Assembly: GCA_965199165.1 (NCBI GenBank)
Contig: OZ240681.1
Coordinates: 496,001-560,000, forward strand
DNA: 64,000 nt
Source of the DNA: LMUY01 sp965199165
Lineage (GTDB): Bacteria; Pseudomonadota; Alphaproteobacteria; Acetobacterales; Acetobacteraceae
Direction: 5' to 3'
Part shown: in pieces, positions 23,591-30,881 of the stretch
How the letters are laid out: every line of letters begins with the position of its first letter
Position numbering within the stretch: position 1 is the first letter of the stretch
Notes under the pieces: model-generated
Seen by the model: the letters and a program-made list of their open reading frames with translations, nothing else
Told to the model about the DNA's origin: nothing
The model's database searches: none
Program-made: the position numbers and the translations under genes

Positions 23591-26169
23591 GCCGTCACGG
23601 CCTGCTGCGGGCGGGCGGGCTCGGCCCCCTGGTCGGCCCAGTTGCGAAACGCCGCGTTGCCCGCCGCCAACTCGGCCCAGGCGCCGTCGCCGGCCACCTG
23701 CCCGTCCCGCACGAACACGATCCGCTCGCAGCCGCGCGCCAGGTCCATGTCGTGGGTGACCACGATGACGGAGCGGGACTGCGCCTCGGCCTGCAACACG
23801 CTCACCAGGGCGGCGCGCAGCCCGGGATGGAAGGCGGAACTCGGTTCGTCCAGCACGAGGAACGGCGCCGGGCTGAGCAGCGCGCGCCCCAGCGCCACCA
23901 GTTGCTGCTGCCCGCCGGACAGGCGGCCGCCCAGGCGCCCCACCGGGCAGTCGAGCCCGGCCTCCAGCACGGCGGCGTCGAGCGCGGAGCCGCGCAGGTG
24001 ATCCATCACCGCGCGGTTGACGTGTTCGAGCCGCCGGATGTTGGCCGGGTCGGGGACCGCAAAGAGCAGGTTCTCGCGCCAGGTCAGCAACGGGTTCAGC
24101 ACGTCCGCCCGCAGCGGTTGCGCGATGCCCGACACCACGTGTCCCAGCTGGCTGAGCGCTGCCGCATCGGGGAGCGGGAGCGCCGCGTCCGGTATCTCCT
24201 CCACCCGCGCGGTGAGCGCCACGGCGACCATCAGCGGGTGCGGCGCGGCCGTCGCCGCCTCGGCCTGCATGACCTGGTCCAGCGCCGACATCCGCATCTG
24301 CCAGGTGCCCGGCTCGATCTTCACCGTGGCGATGTCGTTGTAGTCGGCGGGTGATCTAGCCTGCGACAGCAGCGGTGCGATGCGGCGGACCAAAGCCGTC
24401 GCCAGCGCGGCCAAGGCAGCCGCCACCGGCATGGACGCCAGCGCACGCACGGCCTCGCGGCTATGCGCCGAGGTCAGCCGCCCGGCAAGCTCCTCCTGGT
24501 CCACGGCGCAGCCGAGCAGGGCTTCGATCACCGTCTGTCGGGGCGCGGCATGGCCGGGGCCGAAGGGGTGCAGGGGCGCGCCAAGCTCCGCCTCGGCCGC
24601 CTGCCGGAACCCGGTGCGGATCGTCGCCAGGTCGAAGCCCGGAGCGGCGTCGGGCGATGGCGGGGTGTCCATGCCCTTCTGCCGCACCAGGTCCAGCAGG
24701 CCAAGCCGGCCAAGCCGATCACCCACGGCCTTGAGCGCCGCGGCATCCGCCTGGGGAGAGTTCAGGAACAGGTTCTCACGGATGGATGCATCGAACAGGA
24801 TCGGGCGCTGCGGCAGGTAGACGAAGGTCCGGTCCGCGCCGCTGGCGGGATAGGCGATGCTGCCGTTCACCGGGCGCTGCCGCCCGAGGACCAGGCGGAT
24901 CAACGTGGACTTGCCCGCGCCGGCCGGGCCGACCACGCCGAGCAGGCCGCGCGGCGGCACGACGAGGCTGATGCCCTCCGGCCCGCCCTGCATCGCGCGG
25001 CTACCGCTGAACTGGTAGTTCACCCGGTCCAGCACGATGGCCCCATCCCGCGCCGGCGGTGCCTGGGCGAATGGGGCGGACGGCGCCTCGTACTGCCGCA
25101 GGCGGAACGCGGAGACGTCGGCGATCTGGAACTGCGAGAACAGCTGCGTCAGGTCACCGAACTTGTAGTAGAGCTGCGGCAAGGTCGCGATCAGCAGCAC
25201 GATGAGCCCGGCGGTGGCGCTGCCCTCCCCGGCCTCGCCCCCGCCGGACACCGCGACGTTGCGGAACAGGTCGGTGAAGACGACCAGCGACAGCGCCGCG
25301 ATGAAGCCGAAGGTAAAGGTGAGCTTCTGCGACACCACCACGGCGGAGTTGAGGTTGGCGTTGGCCAGTGCGATGCGGTCCCGCGCATCCTGCCGGCGCC
25401 CGAACCGGCCAAGCACGCTCCGGCTCAGCCCGGAGACCTGGATTTCGGCGACGCCCTGCAGCGTGTCTTCGAACCCGGCCTTGACCTGCTCGTCGCTCAG
25501 CACCAGCCGTTGGTCCAGGTCACGCTGCCGGCGCAGCATCGGTGCCGCGGCCAGCACGCCGATGGCGGAGATGGCTGCGCCGACGCAGGCGGCCAGCCAG
25601 CTCTGCGCCACCAGCACCCACGCCACCGCGACGATCGACAGCCCGGTGGAGATGGCCTGCGTGACGATCTGCCTGCGCCCGCCCACGCGCTGCAGGTCGC
25701 CGCCGAGCCGGCTGATGATCTCCGACGGGGCGCGGCGCAGGTAGAAGGCGTCGTCCTGCTGCAACAGGTTGCGCAACAGCTCGCGTTCCACGTCGTGCCG
25801 GGCACGCTGGGTCAGCCGGCTGTTGCAGGTCAACGCCGCCATGTCGACGCCGGACTGCAACACGATCGTCACGGCATAGGCGCCGAGCAGCAGCAATGGC
25901 AGGCTGGCACCGCAGGGCTGCGGCTCGATCGAGAAGCCGCTGCTGGCCCAGGCGCCGATACCGCACTGCCCGGCGCCAGCCGTGGTCCGGCTCAGCACGA
26001 CGGTCAGCGAGCGGAGCAACTGGAGTTCGATGAAGACGGCCACCGCGGAGAGGGTGTTGAGCGTGACCAGCCAAGCCATCATGCCGCGGTAGGCGGGCGC
26101 GAAGACCCGCAACCACTGGCTCAGCGGCAGTGTCCGTCCGGCGGCGTCGGCTTCCCCGCTACGGTGCAT
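23587..26169 (-). CDS. ABC exporter with expanded nucleotide-binding domain
   Basis: An 860-residue fused permease-ATPase. Residues 20-360 form an ABC-exporter membrane domain, with coupling-helix sequence VERELLRNLLQQDDAFYLRR. Walker A GPAGAGKST is near 411-419 and a Q-loop-type segment FVYLPQRPILFDASIRENLF near 448-467. The signature LSGGQQQLVALGRALLSPAP comes only near 755, followed by FLVLDEPSSAFHP and the H-loop VVTHDMDL. Typical spacing from Q-loop to signature is under 100 residues; here it is about 300. The inserted part ends in LTWRENLLFAVPDP, which looks like a second copy of the REN segment. The start overlaps the radical SAM stop, and the stop overlaps the cNMP-binding gene. It probably exports the mature peptide of the cluster. 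Confidence 0.85.
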   Translation of the reverse strand: MHRSGEADAAGRTLPLSQWLRVFAPAYRGMMAWLVTLNTLSAVAVFIELQLLRSLTVVLSRTTAGAGQCGIGAWASSGFSIEPQPCGASLPLLLLGAYAVTIVLQSGVDMAALTCNSRLTQRARHDVERELLRNLLQQDDAFYLRRAPSEIISRLGGDLQRVGGRRQIVTQAISTGLSIVAVAWVLVAQSWLAACVGAAISAIGVLAAAPMLRRQRDLDQRLVLSDEQVKAGFEDTLQGVAEIQVSGLSRSVLGRFGRRQDARDRIALANANLNSAVVVSQKLTFTFGFIAALSLVVFTDLFRNVAVSGGGEAGEGSATAGLIVLLIATLPQLYYKFGDLTQLFSQFQIADVSAFRLRQYEAPSAPFAQAPPARDGAIVLDRVNYQFSGSRAMQGGPEGISLVVPPRGLLGVVGPAGAGKSTLIRLVLGRQRPVNGSIAYPASGADRTFVYLPQRPILFDASIRENLFLNSPQADAAALKAVGDRLGRLGLLDLVRQKGMDTPPSPDAAPGFDLATIRTGFRQAAEAELGAPLHPFGPGHAAPRQTVIEALLGCAVDQEELAGRLTSAHSREAVRALASMPVAAALAALATALVRRIAPLLSQARSPADYNDIATVKIEPGTWQMRMSALDQVMQAEAATAAPHPLMVAVALTARVEEIPDAALPLPDAAALSQLGHVVSGIAQPLRADVLNPLLTWRENLLFAVPDPANIRRLEHVNRAVMDHLRGSALDAAVLEAGLDCPVGRLGGRLSGGQQQLVALGRALLSPAPFLVLDEPSSAFHPGLRAALVSVLQAEAQSRSVIVVTHDMDLARGCERIVFVRDGQVAGDGAWAELAAGNAAFRNWADQGAEPARPQQAVTA

Positions 26170-27409
26170 AGGGGCCGGACAGCACCAGGTCGGCCACGGC
26201 CATCCGCGTCATCCGGCAATGGTCCGTCGCCGAACTGGCGAAGCTGCCATTCTCGGCGAGCTTGTTCACGGGCTCACCTCCGCCGCAGAGGTCGAAATAG
26301 GCGCACTGCTCCCGGCACAGCGCGACGCCGGCCTGGATGTCGGCCAGCATCTTGACCAACACCGGGCTGGAGCGGAGCTGGATGAAGTCGGCATCGTGCA
26401 CGTTGCCGATGACGAAATCGGCGTAGTCGGCGTTCTTCTGTCCCAGCAGCTCGGGCGAGAAGGTCGCCAGGTTGCCGGCATGGTCCATGCTGAGGATCCC
26501 GAACGGCTCGGTCAGCATGTTGCTGCGCCCGGCGTTCGGGTCGACACCGCCGCTCGGGCGCGGGGCGCGGTAGACGGCGCCGACCATCTGGTCGATCTCG
26601 CGGATCGTCCTGATCTTGCCGGCGTGCGCGGCGATGGCCCAGAACTCGGCCAGGAAGTCCTTGAAGGCCTGCCACGCCGCCGGTCCGGCCTGCAGGTCCG
26701 ACACGTGGTCGCCCTCCGACTCCTCCACGTTGAAGCCGACATGCTCGATCCCCTCAGACACGTAGAAATCGTGCAGCTCGCGCGCGGACCGCAGGCTCTC
26801 GTTGGAGAGGACGGTGATGACGTGGAACGGGATGCCCTCCGCCCGCAGCAGCCGGATGCCGGCGACCGCCTTGTCGAAGGTGCTGCGGCCCGAGCGGCTG
26901 ATCCGGTTCACGTCGTTGATGCGGCGCGGGCCGTCGATGCTGACGCCGATGCGGATGGCCGGGTCCCGCAGGAAGGCGCACCATTCCGCGTTCAGTAGCG
27001 TGGCGTTGGTCTGGAAGCTGTGGGTGACCGCCAGGTGGCGGGGGCGGTACTGCTCGACGATGGCGAAGGCGCGCCGGTAGAACGAGACGGGCAGCACCGT
27101 CGGCTCACCCGCGTGCCAGGCTATCCCTAAGTCCCGCCCGACCCAGCCGGAGGCGAACAGCTTGGCGAACAGGGCATGCAGCGTCCCGTCCTCGATCGTG
27201 GCGCGGTTGGAGCGCTCGGTCAGGTAGCAATAGCTACAGTTGATGTTGCAGAACGGTGTCGGCTGAACAACGAGAAGGTTCACATGCGGCGTCCGACCAT
27301 ACTCAGCAAAATCGATGGGCTTCGGTGCCGCAACAGTCAAGTTCTGATCCATTGAGGAAATCGCCTTTTCCGCTGCCAGTATAACATCGAACGGTGTCTT
27401 GCCTCTCAT
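26159..27409 (-). CDS. GrrM-like radical SAM/SPASM peptide maturase
   Basis: A 416-residue radical SAM enzyme. The 4Fe-4S motif is PTPFCNINCSYCYLTERS, with Cys54, Cys58 and Cys61. The C-terminal SPASM-like region holds ALCREQCAYFDLCGGGEP and a later DHC (Cys365, 369, 375, 398), binding auxiliary clusters. These features match the GrrM/OscB branch, whose members install three-residue cyclophane crosslinks (triceptides) between an aromatic ring and the side chain two residues on, often Asn. A precursor rich in such motifs lies divergently next door. ATG 27352 (starting MDQNLTV) is an alternative start. The gene leads the exporter and cNMP-binding genes as one unit. Confidence 0.9.
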   Translation of the reverse strand: MRGKTPFDVILAAEKAISSMDQNLTVAAPKPIDFAEYGRTPHVNLLVVQPTPFCNINCSYCYLTERSNRATIEDGTLHALFAKLFASGWVGRDLGIAWHAGEPTVLPVSFYRRAFAIVEQYRPRHLAVTHSFQTNATLLNAEWCAFLRDPAIRIGVSIDGPRRINDVNRISRSGRSTFDKAVAGIRLLRAEGIPFHVITVLSNESLRSARELHDFYVSEGIEHVGFNVEESEGDHVSDLQAGPAAWQAFKDFLAEFWAIAAHAGKIRTIREIDQMVGAVYRAPRPSGGVDPNAGRSNMLTEPFGILSMDHAGNLATFSPELLGQKNADYADFVIGNVHDADFIQLRSSPVLVKMLADIQAGVALCREQCAYFDLCGGGEPVNKLAENGSFASSATDHCRMTRMAVADLVLSGPYAP

Positions 27410-27555
27410 TTGGACATACTCCCGCTCACAGCACGTCGTAACCTTGCCGAGCCTGTCGGGGTATGAAATGTTTCATGAACGGATGCGCCTTTGCGCCGCA
27501 TATTTTCCGTAGCGCCACAATCGGCGTGGGACTGGACAGCAGAGAGGAACAACGC
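27410..27555. promoter_or_regulatory. Divergent promoter region of the RiPP cluster
   Basis: This spacer separates the maturase (minus) from the precursor (plus). It is less GC-rich than its surroundings, includes the palindrome listed separately (27462-27477), and ends with the ribosome-binding element GAGAGGA (27542-27548) before the precursor ATG. A longer frame beginning at 27463 runs into the precursor, but the strong ribosome-binding element supports the start at 27556. Confidence 0.6.
27462..27477. promoter_or_regulatory. CRP-like palindrome in the RiPP divergent promoter
   Basis: TATGAAATGTTTCATG contains the perfect arms ATGAAA and TTTCAT around TG. It shares 12 of 16 bases with the site at 19832-19847, including most of the central six, and the second and fifteenth bases differ in a symmetric way. 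It lies 53-68 bp upstream of the maturase start and about 80 bp before the precursor start. A Crp-family operator is inferred. Confidence 0.5.
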
Positions 27556-27978
27556 ATGACGATCCTGCAAGCGGTGGACGGGAAGTTCTACGACATCCCG
27601 GACGACGAGGCGGTCACCTACGAAGTGCCGCGTGAGAAGGTGAAGGATCTGCTGGCAAAGGCCGGGATGCCGGCGCCGCAAGGTGGGCAGTCCGGCGGCC
27701 CGGCACCTGGGCAGGGCCCCGGGCCCGGCCAAGGACCCGGGCCCGGCCAGGGTTCCGGCGGGATGCCGAACGCACCCATGGTCGTGCAGATCTTCGCGGC
27801 CCCGCCGATGGGGTCCGCACCGCCGCCCGGGCAGGGACCGGCAAGCGGCCCGCCGCAGACGACCGGCGCGCCCGCCGGAGAAGGTGAAGGCGACGTGAAC
27901 CCGTATTGGTGGGTGTGGCGCAACGTCACGTTCTACCGGCCGTGGTTCAACGGCTGGGGCAACTGGGGCAACTGGTAG
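27556..27978 (+). CDS. Probable cyclophane RiPP precursor peptide
   Basis: A 140-residue protein in three parts. Residues 1-37 are a soluble, leader-like segment (GKFYDIPDDEAVTYEVPRE). Residues 38-113 are low-complexity Gly/Pro/Gln/Ala, including PGPGQG repeats encoded by an 18-bp tandem repeat. Residues 114-140 form an aromatic, Asn-rich tail. The tail contains Trp121-Arg-Asn123, Trp130-Phe-Asn132, Trp134-Gly-Asn136 and Trp137-Gly-Asn139, each an aromatic-X-Asn unit as crosslinked by GrrM-type enzymes. There is no signal peptide. ATG 27556 is chosen for its GAGAGGA element. It is divergent from the maturase and upstream of the DUF692-like gene. It lacks the long Gly-rich repeat of classical GrrA proteins. 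Confidence 0.8.
   Translation: MTILQAVDGKFYDIPDDEAVTYEVPREKVKDLLAKAGMPAPQGGQSGGPAPGQGPGPGQGPGPGQGSGGMPNAPMVVQIFAAPPMGSAPPPGQGPASGPPQTTGAPAGEGEGDVNPYWWVWRNVTFYRPWFNGWGNWGNW
27718..27753 (+). repeat. 18-bp tandem repeat in the precursor gene
   Basis: Two adjacent 18-base units (27718-27735 and 27736-27753) begin CCCGGGCCCGGCCA and encode Pro-Gly-Pro-Gly-Gln-Gly twice. A looser related PGQG unit precedes them. Such repeats can change copy number and so lengthen or shorten the linker between leader and core. Confidence 0.75.
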
Positions 27979-28005
27979 CACCATGCCGATGATCCTGGAG
28001 CGGAC

Positions 28006-29013
28006 GTGAACACTTCCCGCCAGGATGCGCGTGCGGAAGGGGTGGGCATTGCCTACCACCCCTTCCTGCACGGCGCGGTGATGGCGCAACTGGCCGCCTT
28101 CGATTTCGTCGAATTGCCGCTAGACCTATACGCCGACCCTGCACGCGCCGCCCTGCTCGACCCCGGCGATGAGCGGCTGCAGGAGATCGCGACCGCACGA
28201 CCCTGCGTCTGGCGCGGCACGGCGCTCTCGATCGGCTCGGTCGAGGCCGGGCAGGCGAGTGCGTTCGCCCCGGGGCTGATCCGGCGCATCCGACGCCGGT
28301 TGGAGCAGGTGGGTGCCACGCGGTATACCGAGACGATCGGCTTCCGGCGCCTGGCCGGCGATGACCTTGGCACGCCACAGGCCATGCCGATGACCGAGGC
28401 GTCGGCGCAGTGGCTCGCCGTGCGCCACAGGGCTGCCAGCGACGCGCTCGGCGTCGAAGTCCTGCTGCAGCCGGCGGCGCCCGCAGTGGTGCCGCCGACG
28501 ACGCTGGGCGAGGCGGCGTTCCTCGACCGGATCGCAACCCTGTCGGGCTGCGGCCTCGTGCTGGACGTGGCCGACCTGGCGCGCCTGGCGTCGGCCTTGC
28601 CAACGCACTGTATCCGGGTGCTGAGCCTGACGGGCGCGGACGCGGCGGAATGGCAGGTGGTGGCGGCTGCGGCGGCCAGCGTGGACACCATCGTGCTCCG
28701 GCGCGACCGCGCGCTGTTCCCACTCGATACGATCGGCATGGATGCGGCGCGTGCCGCCGAAATCCTGGCAGGCCCGCGCCACCCGGCGACGAAGCCGCTT
28801 CCGAACCGCGTGCCCGAGCCGCCGGACGCATCCGCGCTGGCGGAGTTGCACGCCTACCAATCCGACGTCATGCGACACGCGACGGAGCGGGACACCGGCC
28901 TTGCGTCCTGGCGGAACTGGCGCGGCCAGATCGACGATCTGCACAAGACCGAGCAGATCGCGGCATTCCTGTCGCGCGGCGCCGGGCCGCGTTCCGCGGG
29001 GAGCAAGCGATGA
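28006..29013 (+). CDS. Divergent DUF692 (MNIO-like) protein
   Basis: A 335-residue protein resembling DUF692/MNIO, the TIM-barrel iron oxidases that modify RiPP precursors. Recognisable landmarks are VGIAYHPFLHGAVMAQLAAF with FVELPLDLY, ALSIGS (family HG-x-LSLGS), SGCGLVLDVADLARLA (family GCGLLLDVNN) and VLSLTGADAAEW (family HLAGH). Most metal-ligand positions look lost: the His before the Gly of the LS-x-GS segment is Arg, the SDH segment reads TET, and the final His residues are Thr/Asp. The Glu after FV and the Asp of LDV remain. It may be a non-catalytic, peptide-binding relative. GTG 28006 follows GGAG with five bases between. It overlaps the GAF gene. Confidence 0.65.
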   Translation: MNTSRQDARAEGVGIAYHPFLHGAVMAQLAAFDFVELPLDLYADPARAALLDPGDERLQEIATARPCVWRGTALSIGSVEAGQASAFAPGLIRRIRRRLEQVGATRYTETIGFRRLAGDDLGTPQAMPMTEASAQWLAVRHRAASDALGVEVLLQPAAPAVVPPTTLGEAAFLDRIATLSGCGLVLDVADLARLASALPTHCIRVLSLTGADAAEWQVVAAAAASVDTIVLRRDRALFPLDTIGMDAARAAEILAGPRHPATKPLPNRVPEPPDASALAELHAYQSDVMRHATERDTGLASWRNWRGQIDDLHKTEQIAAFLSRGAGPRSAGSKR

Positions 29014-29621
29014 CGGACACGTTGCAGCAACGCCTGGTGCTGGCGCTGCAGCAGGAACTGGCGCGGAGCCTTTCGGCCCTGTGCAGCGAGGTCGGCGCGG
29101 CGGAGTCGTCGATCCTGTTGCCGCGTGGCGAGGGAGAGTTGTACTTCTTCGCGTCGAGCAACCCCGTCCTGCTGCAACCCGGCGTGCCGACGGTGCCGAT
29201 CGGCACCAGCTTTTCCGGGCTCGCGTTCCGGTCCGGCCAGACCATCGCCTTTGCCGACGCCGCGACGCAGGCGCCGCACTATAAGGCGGTCGACGAAATG
29301 GTCGGGACCAAGACCCACGAATTCGCCGCCATTCCGATCTCGGGTCGCACGACGCTGGGCGTGCTCACGCTGGTGAACCGGGCGACGTTGCAGGACCAGC
29401 CCGTCCCGTTCGAGATTGGCGAACTCCGCCGCGGGGAAGCGCTGGCACGGGACATGGCGCACCCGATCGCGCTGCTGTCCGGCCTGGTGGGCGGCACGGC
29501 CGAACCGGAGACGGGATCGCTGGAGGCGGACCTGCTTGCGGACTTGGCGCTGCTGGACCCGGGCGAGCGCCGGGTGGTGCACAGCCTTGCCAGCGCATTG
29601 CTGCAGAACCGGACCGAATAG
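29010..29621 (+). CDS. GAF-domain protein
   Basis: A 203-residue soluble protein. After an N-terminal helix it has a GAF-like sensory fold (about 15-150): AESSILLPRGEGELYFFASS, then IGTSFSGLAFRSGQTIAFAD and FAAIPISGRTTLGVLTLVNR. GAF domains bind small ligands such as cyclic nucleotides or chromophores; the ligand here is unknown. The start overlaps the DUF692-like stop, and the protease gene follows two bases after its stop. I infer a regulatory or scaffolding role in the peptide cluster. Confidence 0.72.
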   Translation: MTDTLQQRLVLALQQELARSLSALCSEVGAAESSILLPRGEGELYFFASSNPVLLQPGVPTVPIGTSFSGLAFRSGQTIAFADAATQAPHYKAVDEMVGTKTHEFAAIPISGRTTLGVLTLVNRATLQDQPVPFEIGELRRGEALARDMAHPIALLSGLVGGTAEPETGSLEADLLADLALLDPGERRVVHSLASALLQNRTE

Positions 29622-29622
29622 C

Positions 29623-30405
29623 ATGGCCGCGACCGAACGACTCTCCGCCCTCCGCAGCCTCGTCGATGCAGACCGGTTGCGGGAGGCCTTCCACACCGGG
29701 CGCGGCAAGGGCGTGAAGGTGGCGGTGTTGGACAGCGGCGTGGCTGGCGAGCATCCGGCACTGGCGGGCCATATCCGCGCCCAGCACGACGTGGTCACCG
29801 ACCGCGGCGGCTCGCGCTGCGTCGCCGCCCGCCCGACCGACAGCATCGGCCATGGCACCGCGTGCGCGGGCATCATCCTGCAGCTGGCGCCGGAAGCGGA
29901 TATCTACAGCGTCAAGGTGATCGGCGACAATGCGCGCGGCACCGCGGACCAGCTCGTCGCCGGCCTCGGCTTCGCGCTCGACCAGGGCTACGACATCATC
30001 AACATGAGCCTCGGCACCACGGACGAGCGGATATCCCGACGGCTGGGCGCGCTGGCCGACCGGGCGTTCTACGAGGGGCGCATCATCGTGGCGGCCGCGA
30101 ACAACCAGGGCCAGATCGCCTTCCCCGCCCATTTCTCCTCCGTCCTGTCGGTCAACATGGAAGGGTTCGACGACCCGGAGTCACTGCGATACGACTGGGG
30201 CACGCCGATCGAGCTGTCCGCACGCGGCATCTACGTCGAGGCGCCGGCGATGGGCGGGGGAACCCAGCTCTTCACCGGGACGAGCTTCGCCTGTCCGCAC
30301 GTGACGGGGCTGCTCGCGCGGGTGCTGTCGGTCTACCCAGGACTGGCCGCGTTCGAGGCAAGGTTCCTCCTCAGCCTGCTTGCCTCCCCTGCCCCGGCGG
30401 GCTGA
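29623..30405 (+). CDS. Cytoplasmic subtilisin-like (S8) serine protease
   Basis: A compact 260-residue subtilase with the full triad: Asp37 in VAVLDSGVAGEHP, His77 in SIGHGTACAG, and Ser221 in FTGTSFACPHVTG. The oxyanion-hole Asn is in VAAANNQGQ. No signal peptide or pro-domain is seen, so it should act in the cytoplasm. In other RiPP pathways, such as cyanobactins, subtilases remove leaders. Directly downstream of the GAF gene in the precursor operon, this one is a candidate leader peptidase. The cut site cannot be read from sequence. Confidence 0.88.
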   Translation: MAATERLSALRSLVDADRLREAFHTGRGKGVKVAVLDSGVAGEHPALAGHIRAQHDVVTDRGGSRCVAARPTDSIGHGTACAGIILQLAPEADIYSVKVIGDNARGTADQLVAGLGFALDQGYDIINMSLGTTDERISRRLGALADRAFYEGRIIVAAANNQGQIAFPAHFSSVLSVNMEGFDDPESLRYDWGTPIELSARGIYVEAPAMGGGTQLFTGTSFACPHVTGLLARVLSVYPGLAAFEARFLLSLLASPAPAG

Positions 30406-30411
30406 CGCCTG

Positions 30412-30879
30412 ATGCGCCCGCTGCTGCTTCCGGCACTGCTGTGTCTTCTCGTCGCCGCCGGGCCTATCCGTGCCCAGCCGGCGGTGGCGCCCTTCACGGT
30501 GGAGGTGTCGCTGTCGCCGAAGGCTGCTGCGCGCCTGGCATCGATGGGCGAAGGCATCACCGTGTCCGCCATGTTCTACGGCGATCCCACTCCGGCCGCG
30601 CGCCGTCAGGTCGACGAGATGGGGCAGGTCGACATCGGACGGGAGGAAGTGACCATTCCAGGGCAGAGCGGGACCGCATCCATCACCGGCGGCAGCATCA
30701 CGGCCAGCAAGCTCGCGCTGCTGCGCAACCGCAACATCAAGGTGTTGATCAACGTCTACTCCGCACGGAAGAAGTCTGCCGACAACCTGCTGTTCTGCGA
30801 CCTGTTCCAGGATACGGTCACGCTGGCCGCAAGCCACCCGATCCACATCGGCTGCAAGCTGATCGCCGAAAGTTTCTGA
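30412..30879 (+). CDS. Unrecognised secreted protein
   Basis: A 155-residue protein with a clear signal peptide (LLLPALLCLLVAAGPIRAQ). The mature part looks like a beta-rich domain (FTVEVSLSPKAAARLA, ITVSAMFYGDP). It ends with two cysteines in FCDLFQDTV and IGCKLIAESF that could form a disulphide. No family is recognised. It starts six bases after the protease stop and three bases before the next gene, so it belongs to the same transcription unit. Confidence 0.7.
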   Translation: MRPLLLPALLCLLVAAGPIRAQPAVAPFTVEVSLSPKAAARLASMGEGITVSAMFYGDPTPAARRQVDEMGQVDIGREEVTIPGQSGTASITGGSITASKLALLRNRNIKVLINVYSARKKSADNLLFCDLFQDTVTLAASHPIHIGCKLIAESF

Positions 30880-30881
30880 CG

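Noticed and set aside
27463..27555. N-terminal extension of the RiPP precursor (start at 27463)
   Set aside because: It would translate the palindromic operator, and the strong GAGAGGA element fits ATG 27556.
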